In this document: in pieces, positions 47,441 through 58,892 of the stretch | How the letters are laid out: every line of letters starts with the position of its first letter | How positions within the stretch are numbered: the stretch's first letter is position 1 | Assembly (NCBI GenBank): GCA_021234155.1 | Contig: JAJEKV010000054.1 | Coordinates: forward strand, 5,007,962-5,071,961 | DNA: 64,000 nucleotides | Source of the DNA: Isoetes taiwanensis | Lineage: Eukaryota > Streptophyta > Lycopodiopsida > Isoetales > Isoetaceae | Reading direction: 5' to 3' | Program-made: the position numbers and the translations under genes | Notes under the pieces: model-generated | Seen by the model: the letters and a program-made list of their open reading frames with translations, nothing else | The model's database searches: none | What the model was told of the DNA's origin: nothing

Positions 47441-50400
47441 GGTCGGTTCTGGTGCTTCTCTACTGCAGTTCATTGCTTGTTCTGTTTTCCTACAGTAGTT
47501 CGTCACTCTTGGTGGTTCGGTTGTATGTAAGTTTAGTCGTGGCCTCTGGATTTTGATAAGGTTTTAGGGTTGCTTTCGCTAGATTAGGGTTTATCTGTTA
47601 TTTTAGAGTTTCTTTTGTTGGATCGCTTTCAGGAATTTGGGTTATCTGCTTCTGTTCATATAGATTCTTAGATGGGTTCGGGTGAGATTGACTTATTTTT
47701 TCCAATGCGTTATGGCGGTTTTATTTTTTATTGTGATGATTTTCTGGGATCCCAGTCTTGCTTATTTTTGGGAAGCCCATTTTTCTGTAATTTGACCGGT
47801 TAAGTTATTGTTCCTCTATTCTTCATGGACGTTACTGTAGAAGGTTGTCCAGGGCTGTAGGTGTTGAGGCCGAATCTCCTTACCACGCACGCCCTTGAAC
47901 ATGTGCAAAGGTGGCTGCAGATCGATCTGGCTTTTGGATGCCAAATTTCTGGCTTCTTAGTATTTTACGGCAGCCTTGGATCTTAGTTACGGAGTGCTTG
48001 TTTTTGGGCATGGAGACCAAGCGATTGCAGATTACTTTGAGCATTCGATCGAGCTGCGTGCCCGTTCCAAAGGCTTGTTCAGGAGGTCATCCGGTTCTCT
48101 CAAATACAGCATCTCCGGTATTTTATATTCTTGCATGCACATGTTTAGCTCTAACATTTTAGACTTGAATTCTCAACTCATCCAAGGATAGATTGTTCGA
48201 ATGCATCCAAGGATGCAACTGTGGAGATTTGATGTATGGCCAGAAAATGGAGCTGTCATTCCCTCAAACACTATGATTCTATTGTTGCGAAGTGCTGGTA
48301 CAACACCTGGATTTTGTTTTTCCTTTTATTTGCCACCCAACAGCAGTCATACCACTGTTGTCCGTGCTATTCTTAAACTCTACTAACTCTTCTTCTTTAA
48401 CTTTAACAACAAAAGTGTTTATTTTCTGAATAAGCCATTCAACGTCTCTTTGCTTAGCCTATAGCAGAATATAGCAGGACTCCTATTAGAAAGCATTGCA
48501 TGTATTCTGTTAGAGAGCATTGCATCCATTCCGTCAGTGCCACTGTTTCTAGGCCCTCTACATATGGTCTTAACGACATTCTCTGCGTCAACCATGTTAG
48601 ATGTAGGAAGACCATGGCTCATAGCCAGTTCTGCTTTTATTAGTAATAGATCGATCTGCATGTAGTAACAGATAAATCAGTTCATGCCTGCGAGTGCGTC
48701 TTTGCCTTTATGGATCTGTCTTTTGGTAGCAACATGAAGTAGAATATCTCCTTTTTTCTCTATGTGGCCAAGAGATGCATTGTTAGAAATTGTACATTTT
48801 ACCTCTTTGCCCATGTGCAGCAGCACAGTACATAGCAGCCCATCCTTTTGCATCACATCTATCTTTATCAGTTTCCAATACTCTCTTCTTGGAGTTCCAT
48901 TGTGCCCTGTGTGATTTCTCTGATCTGATTCTAAATACTAACACTCATATTGCTTTCGTCCAGAAGAGCCGATAAATTAGTTTGTTCTTTCCATGAGATT
49001 CTCATGAGAGTGTGCAAATTTTTGTGAACTAATTCGCACGTTCCTGTTTCATTCATACTCATTTATACTGATGTTGTATATGTTATACAGGGTTCCATGG
49101 CAATCTCTCCCATATACATTATTCTTACTTGCGCTAATATTGGTCTTATGTTTCGAAGCGTTTCTTGGGCAATACCATACGATCTTCAATTGTAGCTTCA
49201 ACCTTGTGGATCTAACATTGTCCGCAGCCATTTTGATCTGGCCAAGATCTTCGATCTGGAAAGGGCCTGGTTTTTCCTATTATTCTTTCTCTATTTTGCA
49301 ACTATCAAGTCTCTCCGACTGTAAAGTTCCCTCTTTCTTTTTCACTCCATCTAATTTTTATCAGGTTTGCAAGGGCTTAAATGAGTACTTATGGCGAGGT
49401 GGTTTTATGAACTCGGGGGCTAGGATATATCGATTCCTAAGTGAAGTTGTCTTCTGAGCACAGGTTTCATTCATTATAGAATATTGACGTATTTGTTAGT
49501 TGCATGTTGTTGGTTGATTGACATTACTTTTTATTGCTGGGCAAACTTGAATTTCTATTCCCATTAGGGCAACGTGCATGTGTTTCCAACATTACTTATG
49601 AAGTGCATATTTTTCTAACATTATTTGCGTTCTTTGTTCCTTTTACATCTTTTTTCTTTCTTTGGCTTCATTGCTCCTTCTAATACCCGTGCTTTCATTA
49701 AGCCGTCATTTTTGAATTTCATAAGTGATTTGCTTTGATGTTTTACTTTTATAAGTTCAGATGAACCCATTGCTCATATTTGTTATATCTATTCGTTAGA
49801 TTAGTTTTGTTTCACGGTATTTTGTCGTCATAGTAGTCAATGAGTTTGTCAGCTACATTGGTTCTCTTGTTTAATCTCAAGTGCACTTTGATTGTTGTCA
49901 ATTTTCGTTGTGCCATTTTTCATGTCTCCCATTCTTTGGTTCTCTTGTTTAATCTCAAGTGCACTTTGATGTTGTCAATTTTCGTTGTGCCATTTTTCAT
50001 GTCTCCCATTCTTTTCTGTGTTCTATTTGTCCATAGACTTGGGTGTCCTTATTCGCCCATTCTTTTCGATCCATTTTATCTTTTGTTCTCAGCCATCTCA
50101 TTAGTCCCTTGTGCTCCATGCTTCTACGATTCTTTCACTTTGTTGTCCACAATTGCTTCCCTCCCCTCTTGTCTTGTTTAGCCTTCCACTCTTTCCATAT
50201 TGGTTCTTATGTGATCGTTGTTATGGTTTCATATGATGACTAATTTTCTTGTCTCCCTCTTTTTTTGCATTCCATTTTGCCCATATTTTTGGGTGTCCTT
50301 ATCTATCCATTCTATTTTATGGCTCATTTTTATCTTGACCACCACATTAGCCCTTTGTACCCCTTTGGCTTCTAATGTTTATTGGCTTTGATTTCTACCA

Positions 50401-52925
50401 TTTTGTCCCCCCTCTCCAGTCTAGATTAACCACCCATTCTTCTTGTGTTGGATTTGTCACACTTACCGATTTGGCCCCATTCCACCTATTGTTAGTTCCC
50501 TTGTGATCTACTTATCCCAATTGCCATTAATCCTCTTTTCGGCTGCCTTATTGTTTCTATTTTTCATTGAAACATAGGTGTTCCAGAGGATTTTTTTGAG
50601 GTGCATTTGTTGTTGATGTGCATAGATGATTTCATGTACCTCATTACCAAGTTCTGTCAGGATTGACATATAATTGGATGCACTAGACGAGGACGATGTG
50701 TTTGCTATTTATGGCCTTCTTGTTTATGGCTTTTCACATTTTTTGGTCTTTACATCCTTTCTCTTTGCATAGGCACCATAATTCTCAAGTTTTTTGGATA
50801 TCAACTTTCAACATTTTACACATTGCATTCTTCGCACTTTAGTTTGTAACGTTTTGAGACAATGCTTTATTGGTTGGATTCATCTACTTGAGGTCCTTTC
50901 TAGACTATTTGCGTCTGGAATAGGCATAGTTGGATACATTGTTTACAGCTCTGGTCATGTTTATTTATGTTGTTTCTTTGTTCGTTGTTCCGTTTCTGTT
51001 CTATCCGTTCTATTTGTCTTGCACTTGTTACTTTTCCCTTCTATCCTACGGTTCCATTTACTTATTCTGCATTGCTTTGCATTTTAGTTCGATGTGCTCC
51101 AGTGTTCAGGCTCACTTTGGCGCCGTTGCCGCTAATATGTTAGTCTTTATTCTATTGTTCTGTTTACTGCACTGACCTCATCTTCTATTTGACATCCTTT
51201 TGTCCTTTATATCCCATCATGTGCTTTAATCACATTTGTCCACACTTGTTCTATTTGGTCATTAGTCTCCTTAGCCTCCATGGTCTGATTATTCCATTCA
51301 CACTTTTTCAGTTGTTCTAGTTTGGTCATTTGCTCGCCTTTTCGGTCATTTTCTTAGTTCCATGCGCGTATTGTTCGATTCATTGTGCGTCCCTTCCAAC
51401 TTTTATTTACTTTTAGCACTGCATGTTTTGCTTTTAGATAATTATTCCATTATCTCTATACCTTGTCGCTTTAATCTCTATACCTTGTCCCTTTATATCT
51501 CTGTACGTTATATTTTCTTTGTGTTTGATTCTTCAAGGTTCTTTAGTTATGTTTTGCTCTTAAAAGTGTTTCTTTTATTTCCTTCTTCTGCCTCCCATTT
51601 CTATCGATAAATATTATAATTCTGACTCCTTTCTGACTTCTGTTCATATTATCACGCCATTCGTTACTTCATTTTCTCCTATAGCTCCTTTGGATTTGTT
51701 GCCTTTTTCTTTTTGATATCTATGTTAGTTTGGGCTTATCGTATGTTTTGCTGGCATAATGTTCGTTCGTGCATTAATTCAGTTGGATCTGCGTTTGGTG
51801 GTGGTGGTTATTTTTGGTTATTGTCATATTCGCAGATTTTGTTTGTTTTCATCCCAACAGTTCCTTTTTCCATCTTCCACTGCATTGTTCCATTGTTTCC
51901 TTTTAGGTTTTCCATTGCGACAATATTTCGGTACAGTTCCTTTCGCATCTTTCATCGCATTATTTCATTTTGTTCACTTTAAACATTTTGTTATTTCGTA
52001 TTGTCGATCCCTTACTTACCATTTTTGCCTCGCTTATTTGTCCCATTATTCTATTCCTTTTGTTGTCTCATTACTCCATTATCCCTTATGCATTTTGATA
52101 TTCTGGCACTTCTCACTTGCTCCACTTACCTCGTTCTTCCACTTGCTTCATGTTTCCCATCAGCTCCTTACCTATGCATTTTGTTCATTTTGCATTGTTC
52201 ATTTCATATGCATGTCTTCGTCTTACCTATACATTTGTTTCATTTGTTGCATTGACCCGTATAGACTTATTTTTTCCTTCGGCTTTTACTTTTCATATCT
52301 GTTTGGTTTCTGGTTTGTTCAAATTTGCCAAGTTGGTCATCTAGCCGCTCTACTGGTATCCTTCGATCATGTTACATGTGCTCTAGCTTTTTTAGAATTG
52401 GCTCGTCTCCTTTTTTGGTTTTGAACTTCGTGCCTTTTTTCGCATTGGCCTTTTGTCTATTAGCTTGATCTTGGTTGCTTTTGCATCCATTCGAATCTGG
52501 TTTTTCATCCTGTTTTTCATTGCTGCTACCTAGCTTGACTCCTCTTATACTTAGTTCCTTTTTTGCCATGTGTTTTTGCCATGTGTCTCTTTACCCGTCC
52601 TGTTCTCTATGTCACTATCTGCTCTGCATCCCTTTTATTTGATTCTTTTCTACCGCATGCGATGTTCTCTTTCCATCCGACTTTCATTCCATCTGTCCCG
52701 TTGTTATTCTGTCTGTTCTAAAAGTCCCTCTTGCGTCTTTGGTTGTCTCCAGTTTTGATTCTTTCCACTTGCTCCATATGTCTCATCAGCCTTATCTGTG
52801 CATTTTGTTTTTCCTTTATGCCAGCGACCTTTGGAGACTTATTTCTGCCTTTCTTTATACTATATTTCTTTTTAGCTTCTTTCTTTCTCCTTGCTGTATA
52901 GTTTTGAGATTTGTTCCTCTTCTAT
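47441..52925. other. Long intron-like interior of the recombinase unit
   Basis: T-rich on the plus strand, especially 49.8-52.9 kb, giving long Phe/Leu/Ser-rich open frames (for example 51759-52424) that are compositional. A possible exon-like piece lies near 47930-48120. I see no recognisable domain. It separates exon B from exon C. Confidence 0.4.
49858..50015 (+). repeat. 78-bp tandem duplication
   Basis: TTGGTTCTCTTGTTTAATCT and the following 58 bp occur twice in a row (starting about 49858 and 49936), differing by a 1-bp indel. Confidence 0.93.
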
Positions 52926-52965
52926 CGGCTGTCATATGTGCTATCATAGGACCCATCCTAGGAAT

Positions 52966-54039
52966 GCCACGGTTCTATTGCGATAGCAATAGAACCGACA
53001 TTCCTTGGATGGGGACGTCCCTTTATTCTCGTACCTCCTATTTATTCTGCCTCTCTTCATTCGTCTGCCATCGGCGTTCTCTTGAGCTAGTTTTCTTCTT
53101 CTTCTTCTCTATCCTACCAGTCTCCCTCACCCTCCCTCCCTTGATGGATTGTCTGCACTTGATGGTGGCAATCGTTCCGTTTGTTTCTATATTCTTTAAG
53201 TGCATTATTCATTTTTTCTCAGCGTGGCATAGTAGCCTCTGAGGCATACTTATCATTCTTTCTCAGTGTGGCGATGTAGCCTCCGAGGCAGCACTAGTCG
53301 ATGTTCCCGCGATGGTCATTGTTGCAGGGTTTTGGTTCATTCTATGATGGGGGCTAGTGGCTTTCTATTTCATGTATAGTCTCATTTCTTCTCGGCGTGG
53401 CACTGTAGCCTCCGAGGTATACTTATTACTTCTTTCTTTCTCGGCATGGCACTGTAGCCTCCGAGGCATTCTTCTTTTTCATTCTCTCTCGGCGTGGCGC
53501 TGTAGCCTCCGAGGCAGCACCAATCAGATGATTTTTCCTGCGATGGTCATTCCGCAGATGGTTCTCGATTGGTCGGCTGTTGTCACTTCCTCGGCGTGGC
53601 CCTGGAGCCTCCGAGTGCTATTATATTCTTTCTATATGATTACAGTTTGGCACTTGTCCAGGCTTAAAGTTCCTAACTTTCTAACGGGTCGTTCTCATTT
53701 TCAGACTTTCCATTGCAGGTCTTGTTTTTTGCAGTTTTGTCAGTTGGCAGCGCCATCATGTGTGCATCAACTCACTTTTGGCGAATCTTGCTCATTAGAG
53801 CGGGATTTTTCATCCCGATGAGGAGCGGTCGCCAGTTTTTTCACGTTTGCATATACCAAGTAGTGGAACAATCATCTTTGATCTGGCACTCTTCAATTTT
53901 TATCATGCTCTCGATAAATTGTCTAGTTTCAGAGCATGTTCAATTTTCAAGCTTTTCATATTTTCTACCCCCTAGTAGGGGAACAATATGTACTCAAAAG
54001 ATTTTACAAAAGCTCAATGAGAACACCACTTCACTTACC
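52966..54039 (+). mobile_element. Insertion (1.07 kb) with a 40-bp target duplication
   Basis: A 40-bp sequence (CGGCtGTCATATGTGCTATC...CTAGGAAT) at 52926-52965 recurs at 54040-54079 with one mismatch. The insert begins with the same 155-bp module as copy 1 and ends ACCACTTCACTTAC, resembling the CACTT tail of LINE 2. A long target duplication and a simple-repeat-like tail fit target-primed retroposition. The interior contains a six-copy minisatellite. No protein is encoded. Confidence 0.6.
53217..53615 (+). repeat. Dispersed minisatellite CTCGGCGTGGCACTGTAGCC (six copies)
   Basis: Copies at 53217, 53261, 53390, 53439, 53487 and 53590, each about 28 bp and ending CTCCGAGG. The ends CTCGG and CCGAG can pair. 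A companion phrase, GCGATGGTCATT, occurs near 53311 and 53541. Confidence 0.9.
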
Positions 54040-54062
54040 CGGCCGTCATATGTGCTATCATA

Positions 54063-54521
54063 GGACCCATCCTAGGAATTACTAATGACACTAGAGCTAC
54101 CTATGCTTTTGTATTAGCTGCTAGGATCCAAGGTGTTGGCACTAAGAGTGTTAGGGCACCTTCTATCAGTTTCAATTTAGAAAGGGACCTGTTAGCATAT
54201 GTGGATCATCAAATGACGTTTAATCAGGGCTGTCAGAAGCGTCTGTTTTTTTTTACCTTCGTTTAAGGTTTGAGATAAGGGCAGCGACAGAACTTTATAA
54301 TTTGCTGGATAGTGATCTTTCTATTGGCAGTGATGACTGTGGTGAGTTTATAGAATACAGTAGAAGGGAGAGTAAGAATTATCAGGTAACTGCAATAAGA
54401 TATGATAGCAGTCATTTTAAGGAGCCTGTTCGCACGCATGAGGCAGATTTCGTCATGTCTTTTAAGCAATATCTTAGGCATATGTCTGCCAAAGATTTCT
54501 ATTAACATGCCTGCTGGAAAT
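54063..54521 (+). pseudogene. Tyrosine recombinase exon C (catalytic Arg region)
   Basis: The acceptor ATCATAG (54062) opens DPS. One frame change leads to FVLAARIQGVGTKSVRAPSI, SFNLERDLLAYVDHQ. A T-run near 54247 shifts the frame, then LRFEIRAATELYNLLDSD carries the first catalytic Arg (family G-L-R-x-x-x-E-x-x-x-L), followed by SKNYQVTAIRYDSSHFKEP, DFVMSFKQYLRHMSAKDFY. The donor GGAAAT|GTAAGT is at 54521. The match to Crypton/DUF3504 (x-ARxxx-GxGT-xxxxAxPIS) is clear by eye. At least two frame lesions make it a pseudogene as assembled. Confidence 0.65.
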
Positions 54522-54595
54522 GTAAGTAGTTTGAGATTTTTTATTTTATTGCTTAGCTTGAGATTCAAAGATTATTACTGATTGTTCCTTTTCAG

Positions 54596-54791
54596 GTTTG
54601 GTATTCCCACAATAATGTTGGACTGAAGATGATAAAATTTTGGTTTAAGACAATGGGTTCTTTAATTGATCATGGGGAGATCTCAAATAAATGTGGACGC
54701 GTTGCAACAGTTACACGATTGGCGATGGCAGGTGCTCCTGCTGAGGTTGGTATGAGATCATAGGGCATCGATCACTTGAAGCATATGTAAA
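54596..54791 (+). pseudogene. Tyrosine recombinase exon D (KxxR and HR boxes)
   Basis: The acceptor CCTTTTCAG (54595) opens VWYSHNNVGLKMIKFWFKT, GEISNKCGRVATVTRLAMAG (the HxxR box appears as K-C-G-R), APAEVGM. A one-base shift then gives IGHRSLEAYVK, the second His/Arg box, and the donor GTAAA|GTAAGT at 54791. This block is the most diagnostic of the tyrosine-recombinase fold. Confidence 0.72.
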
Positions 54792-54858
54792 GTAAGTGCT
54801 TGTAATTTCTGCTTGTAAAATCTTGTTATAATTTGTGCTGATAAGTTCTCTTTCTTAG

Positions 54859-55221
54859 GTATGACAGGGCGAAGGATATTCAGATGCATGCCGCTATGTC
54901 TATTATCTCTAATCCAGTTATTGAAACTGGTGCTCCCAGGACTTATGAATCAATGTTAACTGCTAAGATTGAAAAGAAACAAATGAATGACATCTCGTGT
55001 TTTAGTTGCAGTTGATCCAAATGAGAGTGTTGGCCAGCAAGTATCTGTGGAGGCAGGTTCAGTTAAGGGGAAGGAAATTGCTATCCCGATTTGTGTTTCT
55101 AAGGCTCCAGGTTTTGGAAATGACAAGGAAAATGCTAGTACTCAGTTTAGTCTCTATGCGGATATTTCTGATGAAGCTTTATTGGATTTAAAAATTCCAT
55201 CGTCAAAAACTCTAGTCAGTG
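54859..55221 (+). pseudogene. Tyrosine recombinase exon E (catalytic Tyr) and C-terminal tail
   Basis: The acceptor TTTCTTAG (54858) completes V-K-Y-D-R-A-K-D: the Tyr is placed as the nucleophile that forms the covalent 3'-phosphotyrosine bond. The exon continues IQMHAAMSIISNPVIETGAP, RTYESMLTAKIEKKQMND. After a frame change near 54985 it reads VAVDPNESVGQQVSVEAGSV, KGKEIAIPICVSKAPGFGND to KTLVSG, with a donor GTG|GTAAGT at 55221. The tail is unrecognised. Confidence 0.6.
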
Positions 55222-55598
55222 GTAAGTCTCTGCGGCATGTTTTTGGTTTCTCCTTTTTAGGAAGTGTGAGCAATTGTTTCTTCATTCAGTGCACTGATCC
55301 AAGTTAGATCAAAGATGCATTGTAGAAATATCATGGGGAATCTTCTAATTCTGATAAATCTGGTAGTCTATCATCTGATAAAACCTGTTGAATGCCTGCA
55401 ATGGCAAATGAAACTGTTTTTGAATGAAACTTTTGTAATGAATTGTAGATTGCTTGAAGCACTACAACTTTTGAATGGAAACTGCTTTATGATATGAAAT
55501 TTTGGTGTAAGTGACTAGAAATAATGTGAATTTGAATTCAATTGTTGAATTGTATTGTAAATTTGAATGTATTGTGAATTATAATGTATAGCTGGCAC

Positions 55599-55955
55599 CA
55601 CTGTTGTTTCCGTACGGGTACGGTACCTTTCAAGTACTTAGCATACCGTACCAGAGGTACGGTACGTACGAAATGAAAAATGAAATGTTTTTGCTTCAAA
55701 TTTTTGGAGTTTTCAACACAAGTACGGTAAGTATTTTAAAGGTACTGTACGTATTTTATAGGTATTTTATAGGTACTGTAAGTATTTTACAAGTATTTTA
55801 TAGGTACGGTACGTATTTTATAGGTATGGTAACAACACGTTTTAACGTACTGGTTTTTTTTTTTGGTACGTTAAAAACTCAGAGGTACGTTACGAGGTAT
55901 GATACGTAAAATACTTACAGTACCGTACAGGTATGGTAAGTACGTAACAACACTG
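55599..55955. mobile_element. hAT-type MITE (357 bp), GTAC-rich
   Basis: Terminal inverted repeats CACTGTTGTT and AACAACACTG (one mismatch) are flanked by a perfect 8-bp duplication, GCTGGCAC (55591-55598, 55956-55963). This is the hAT signature. The interior is many copies of GGTACGGTAC/GTATTTTATAGGTA. No coding. It lies inside the recombinase unit, near its right inverted repeat. Confidence 0.88.
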
Positions 55956-56079
55956 GCTGGCACAAGCATTGTAAGATGGCACTAGCTAGGACAGGTGGCA
56001 CTAGCACCTTGCCAGGTGGGACAGGAAAGTTATAGGATGTAAGAATCGTCAGAGAAATGTGGCCTACCCTAACATTTCG

Positions 56080-57074
56080 TGCTATGGAAGTTTAGAAATG
56101 ACATCTTTGTTTTGCCTTTGTTTGCCACTCAAGAACTGCAGACTTGTTCTAAAATTGATATTCTGAAGCTGATTGATCAGTTCCAGTGATTCCTTCTGTG
56201 CTGGAACTTTTCCCAAAATCTGAACGTTCAAAAGATTTTATACAACACCAGTTTGCTTGCAGGCTTATACCCTGCCGGGAAAAAGAATATATTGTTTCAA
56301 GTTGGATTATTAAGTTGGCTTCCTTTTGTTTATTCTTATGTGGCAGATGGTAGTAGCATGAATCAAGACAAAATAGGGCTATTCGTATGGCCAGATATCA
56401 ATGCAACACCCGTGTGGACAGAAAATGACCGCGTGGATGGGAAAAATGCTGGAATTCAGACTTCAGCTTGGCGGTGCCGACCAGTGATTAACTTATAAGG
56501 GTAGAGTCTATATTTTTTTTAAGGGCAAATTTTGATGTGCCCTTATTCGTGCATGGCAAACTTTAGTATACCCTTAAGTGCACAATTCGAATTGCCCTTT
56601 TTCTTTTAACTAGGATCACAAAAAGAGCAACTTATTTTAAGCAAATAGCTTACTAGTTTTAGAAAGAGGACATACATTACTAGTACTTAGTATCATATTT
56701 ACAATATACTTAACTGAAATATGAAGGCCCGAAAGTATCAAGCAAGCTACCAAATTTCTATGATCTGCCTATCTGTGTCATTTTTTTAATTCTTTGTATA
56801 AATGTATATCTAATCTACATCTTCCATCTCTTTTAGACTATTCAGTGACACAAATATCAGCATGTTCCATCTCTTGAAATTTAATCTCAGCTTCTATCCT
56901 CATCTTTGATGCTATTCAACTCAATCTTAGGAATATATTCTACTGTAGCACACACCATAACAAAAATAATATTCTATAAAAAGTAGTAGAATAATTGATT
57001 AGCCAGCTCAGTGGATTTTGCTGGAACTCGAATGGAAACTTGACAAACAAGAGCTTGCTCTCATGTACGTGATT
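56080..57074. other. Unassigned AT-rich region
   Basis: One open frame at 56253-56498 (80 residues) lacks a recognised domain. Nothing else is supported. Confidence 0.4.
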
Positions 57075-57452
57075 GTTAGATTTTCGTTACTCATTTTTCC
57101 TTCTTCGTCAAACAAATGACAACCACATTCATTAATTTTAATCAATCATTGAGTTGAGGGATATTGATTAAATTTACTAACCTTCTTCAACATATATCTT
57201 GTTAGATTTTTGCTACTCGTCTTTTCTTCTTCGCCAAACAAATGACAACTACATTCGTTAATTTTAATTAATCATTGAGTTGAGGGATATTGGTTAAACT
57301 TATTAACCTTCTTCAACACATATCTTATTAGATTTTTGCTACTCGTTTTTCCTTCTTCGCGAAACAAATGACAACCACATTCATTAATTTTAATTAATCA
57401 TTGAGTTGAGGATATTGATTAAATTTACTAACCTTCTTCAACACATATCCAA
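57075..57452 (+). repeat. 126-bp tandem repeat, three copies
   Basis: Units starting GTTAGATTTT at 57075, 57201 and 57327. Each includes CTTCTTCG, AAACAAATGACAAC, TTAATTTTAAT and ATTGAGTTGAGG. They differ by a few substitutions and one 1-bp deletion in the third. 57453-58169 beyond it is very AT-rich with nothing supported. Confidence 0.96.
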
Positions 57453-58169
57453 GTATTTTTTGATAAAACCCAATAGTAGATAAGATAGTAAATATAACAA
57501 ACACAAATAAATAAGTATAAAACTATATTCAGAGAAGGTCCTTATCAAGAGGACTCGTTAACAAAATATTAATGACATATTCAACAAAATTTGGACTTAT
57601 TCAGATTTAATAGATAACACTTCAAGAACGCCATTATAAAAATATATGTATTGTGTGATTCTTCTTGATTGTTATAATTTTTATAAGTTTATCTTTAAAT
57701 TAAAACTATAATGGTTATCAAAGAATAAACTTGATTTTCAAACTAATTTTTATTTAAATCTATTTAGAATTAGACATTTCAAGAATATAAAAATTTCAAT
57801 TTTTATTGATTTAACAGATTCACGATTTAGCAATCATGATAATTAAATGAAATCTGATGGTTTGATAAGCGATTGACTTAAAACTATTATTAGAATTTCA
57901 CAATTTACAAACTTTTACACTTTTAAAAATACTTTAAGGAAGGTTTTAGGTTGAAATTAATTAAATGATATAAAGTTATTGGTTTAATAATAACTATTAA
58001 ATAATTTATTATTGATGAAATAAAAATATTTTAATCAAACATAAACGTAATCATTTAATTAATTTCAATGTAAAACTTTCTTTAAATATTTTAAAAAATA
58101 TTTTACTTTAGTAAGTATCATATTTGTTATCCAAAGATAAACAGAACAAATTGTTAAAATCAATAAAAG

Positions 58170-58490
58170 CTAAAGATATGATGCCGACGGTGGCTTATTC
58201 TCCTTACCGCAGCCTGTTCGTGGAAGAGGAGGGAGGGTTGGGACAATATCTGCAAGAATCGCCGAACGCTGCTGGACCAGAGGATTGTTCAAACTTAACC
58301 CTCGCCCCAGGAAGGGCTCATTGTAACGTGCAAGCAGCGAATTCATCGTCCTAGCATCAAGATCTTCTTTTCTTTTCCGCTCTTCTTCTTCAGCTGCCGT
58401 AGAAATGCCTTCCACAATTGGCGGAACAACTGTGGGGCCGCCTCCCACAGGTGGGGGATTGTCACCTGCACCCAACATAATACGACGTAC
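58170..58490 (-). CDS. Possible terminal exon, unknown protein
   Basis: On the minus strand the acceptor ATTTCGCAG precedes VRRIMLGAGDNPPPVGGGPT, then an acidic/basic helix (STAAEEEERKRKEDLDART), MNSLLARYNEPFLGRGLS, and it ends KENKPPSASYL with stop at 58170. Composition is more protein-like and more GC-rich than its AT-rich surroundings. It is Pro-rich and probably disordered. I do not recognise the family; retrotransposon gag or a host nuclear protein are both possible. Confidence 0.35.
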   Translation of the reverse strand, partial: VRRIMLGAGDNPPPVGGGPTVVPPIVEGISTAAEEEERKRKEDLDARTMNSLLARYNEPFLGRGLSLNNPLVQQRSAILADIVPTLPPLPRTGCGKENKPPSASYL

Positions 58491-58892
58491 CTGCGAAATA
58501 ATGGAAGATGATTTGATTATTCACAGAATAAATTACCCACGACACATTGCAGTCCAGTCAGTATACACCTGTATAAAGGAAAAACATTAAAAATCTGTAA
58601 TGCATGGTTGGGGGAAATTACTGGATATTTTGATGTGAATTATAGCATGGAATTTTATCTCCACTGGCTTTTAGAGTTGCAGAAAATTTCAATTGATCTC
58701 CACTGAATATTTTAGTATCTGAAAGTTATTAATAACAGAATCCTATCATTGAAGAACAAACCGTATTTATATTGAATTCAAAAATCAGATATATACATCA
58801 AATCTATATCTCGTCACATGCAGCACTCCGTTCTACTTTACAATCCCCTCCTTGAGTAAGAAGATTGAAAGATGGTTGTGATTGCTCTCCTA

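Larger units (their letters stand above)
46580..56079 (+). mobile_element. Putative tyrosine-recombinase element with inverted terminal repeats
   Basis: A 26-bp sequence starting CGAAATGTTAGGGGTAGG (46580-46605) recurs inverted, with one base missing, at 56055-56079. Everything recognisable between them belongs to one plus-strand spliced tyrosine-recombinase gene plus later insertions. Typical Cryptons lack such repeats, so the repeats may define a distinct element type or may be unrelated MITE ends. No flanking target duplication is visible at the repeat edges. Confidence 0.45.

Noticed and set aside
47930-48190. Exon-like open stretch inside the recombinase intron (GVLVFGHGDQAIADYFEHSI)
   Set aside because: No match to the recombinase family, no paired splice sites, and alternate frames are equally open.
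51759-52424. 221-residue hydrophobic open frame resembling a membrane protein
   Set aside because: T-rich intron-like DNA gives Phe/Leu/Ser strings. Overlapping frames look alike, and there are no conserved loops or splice context.
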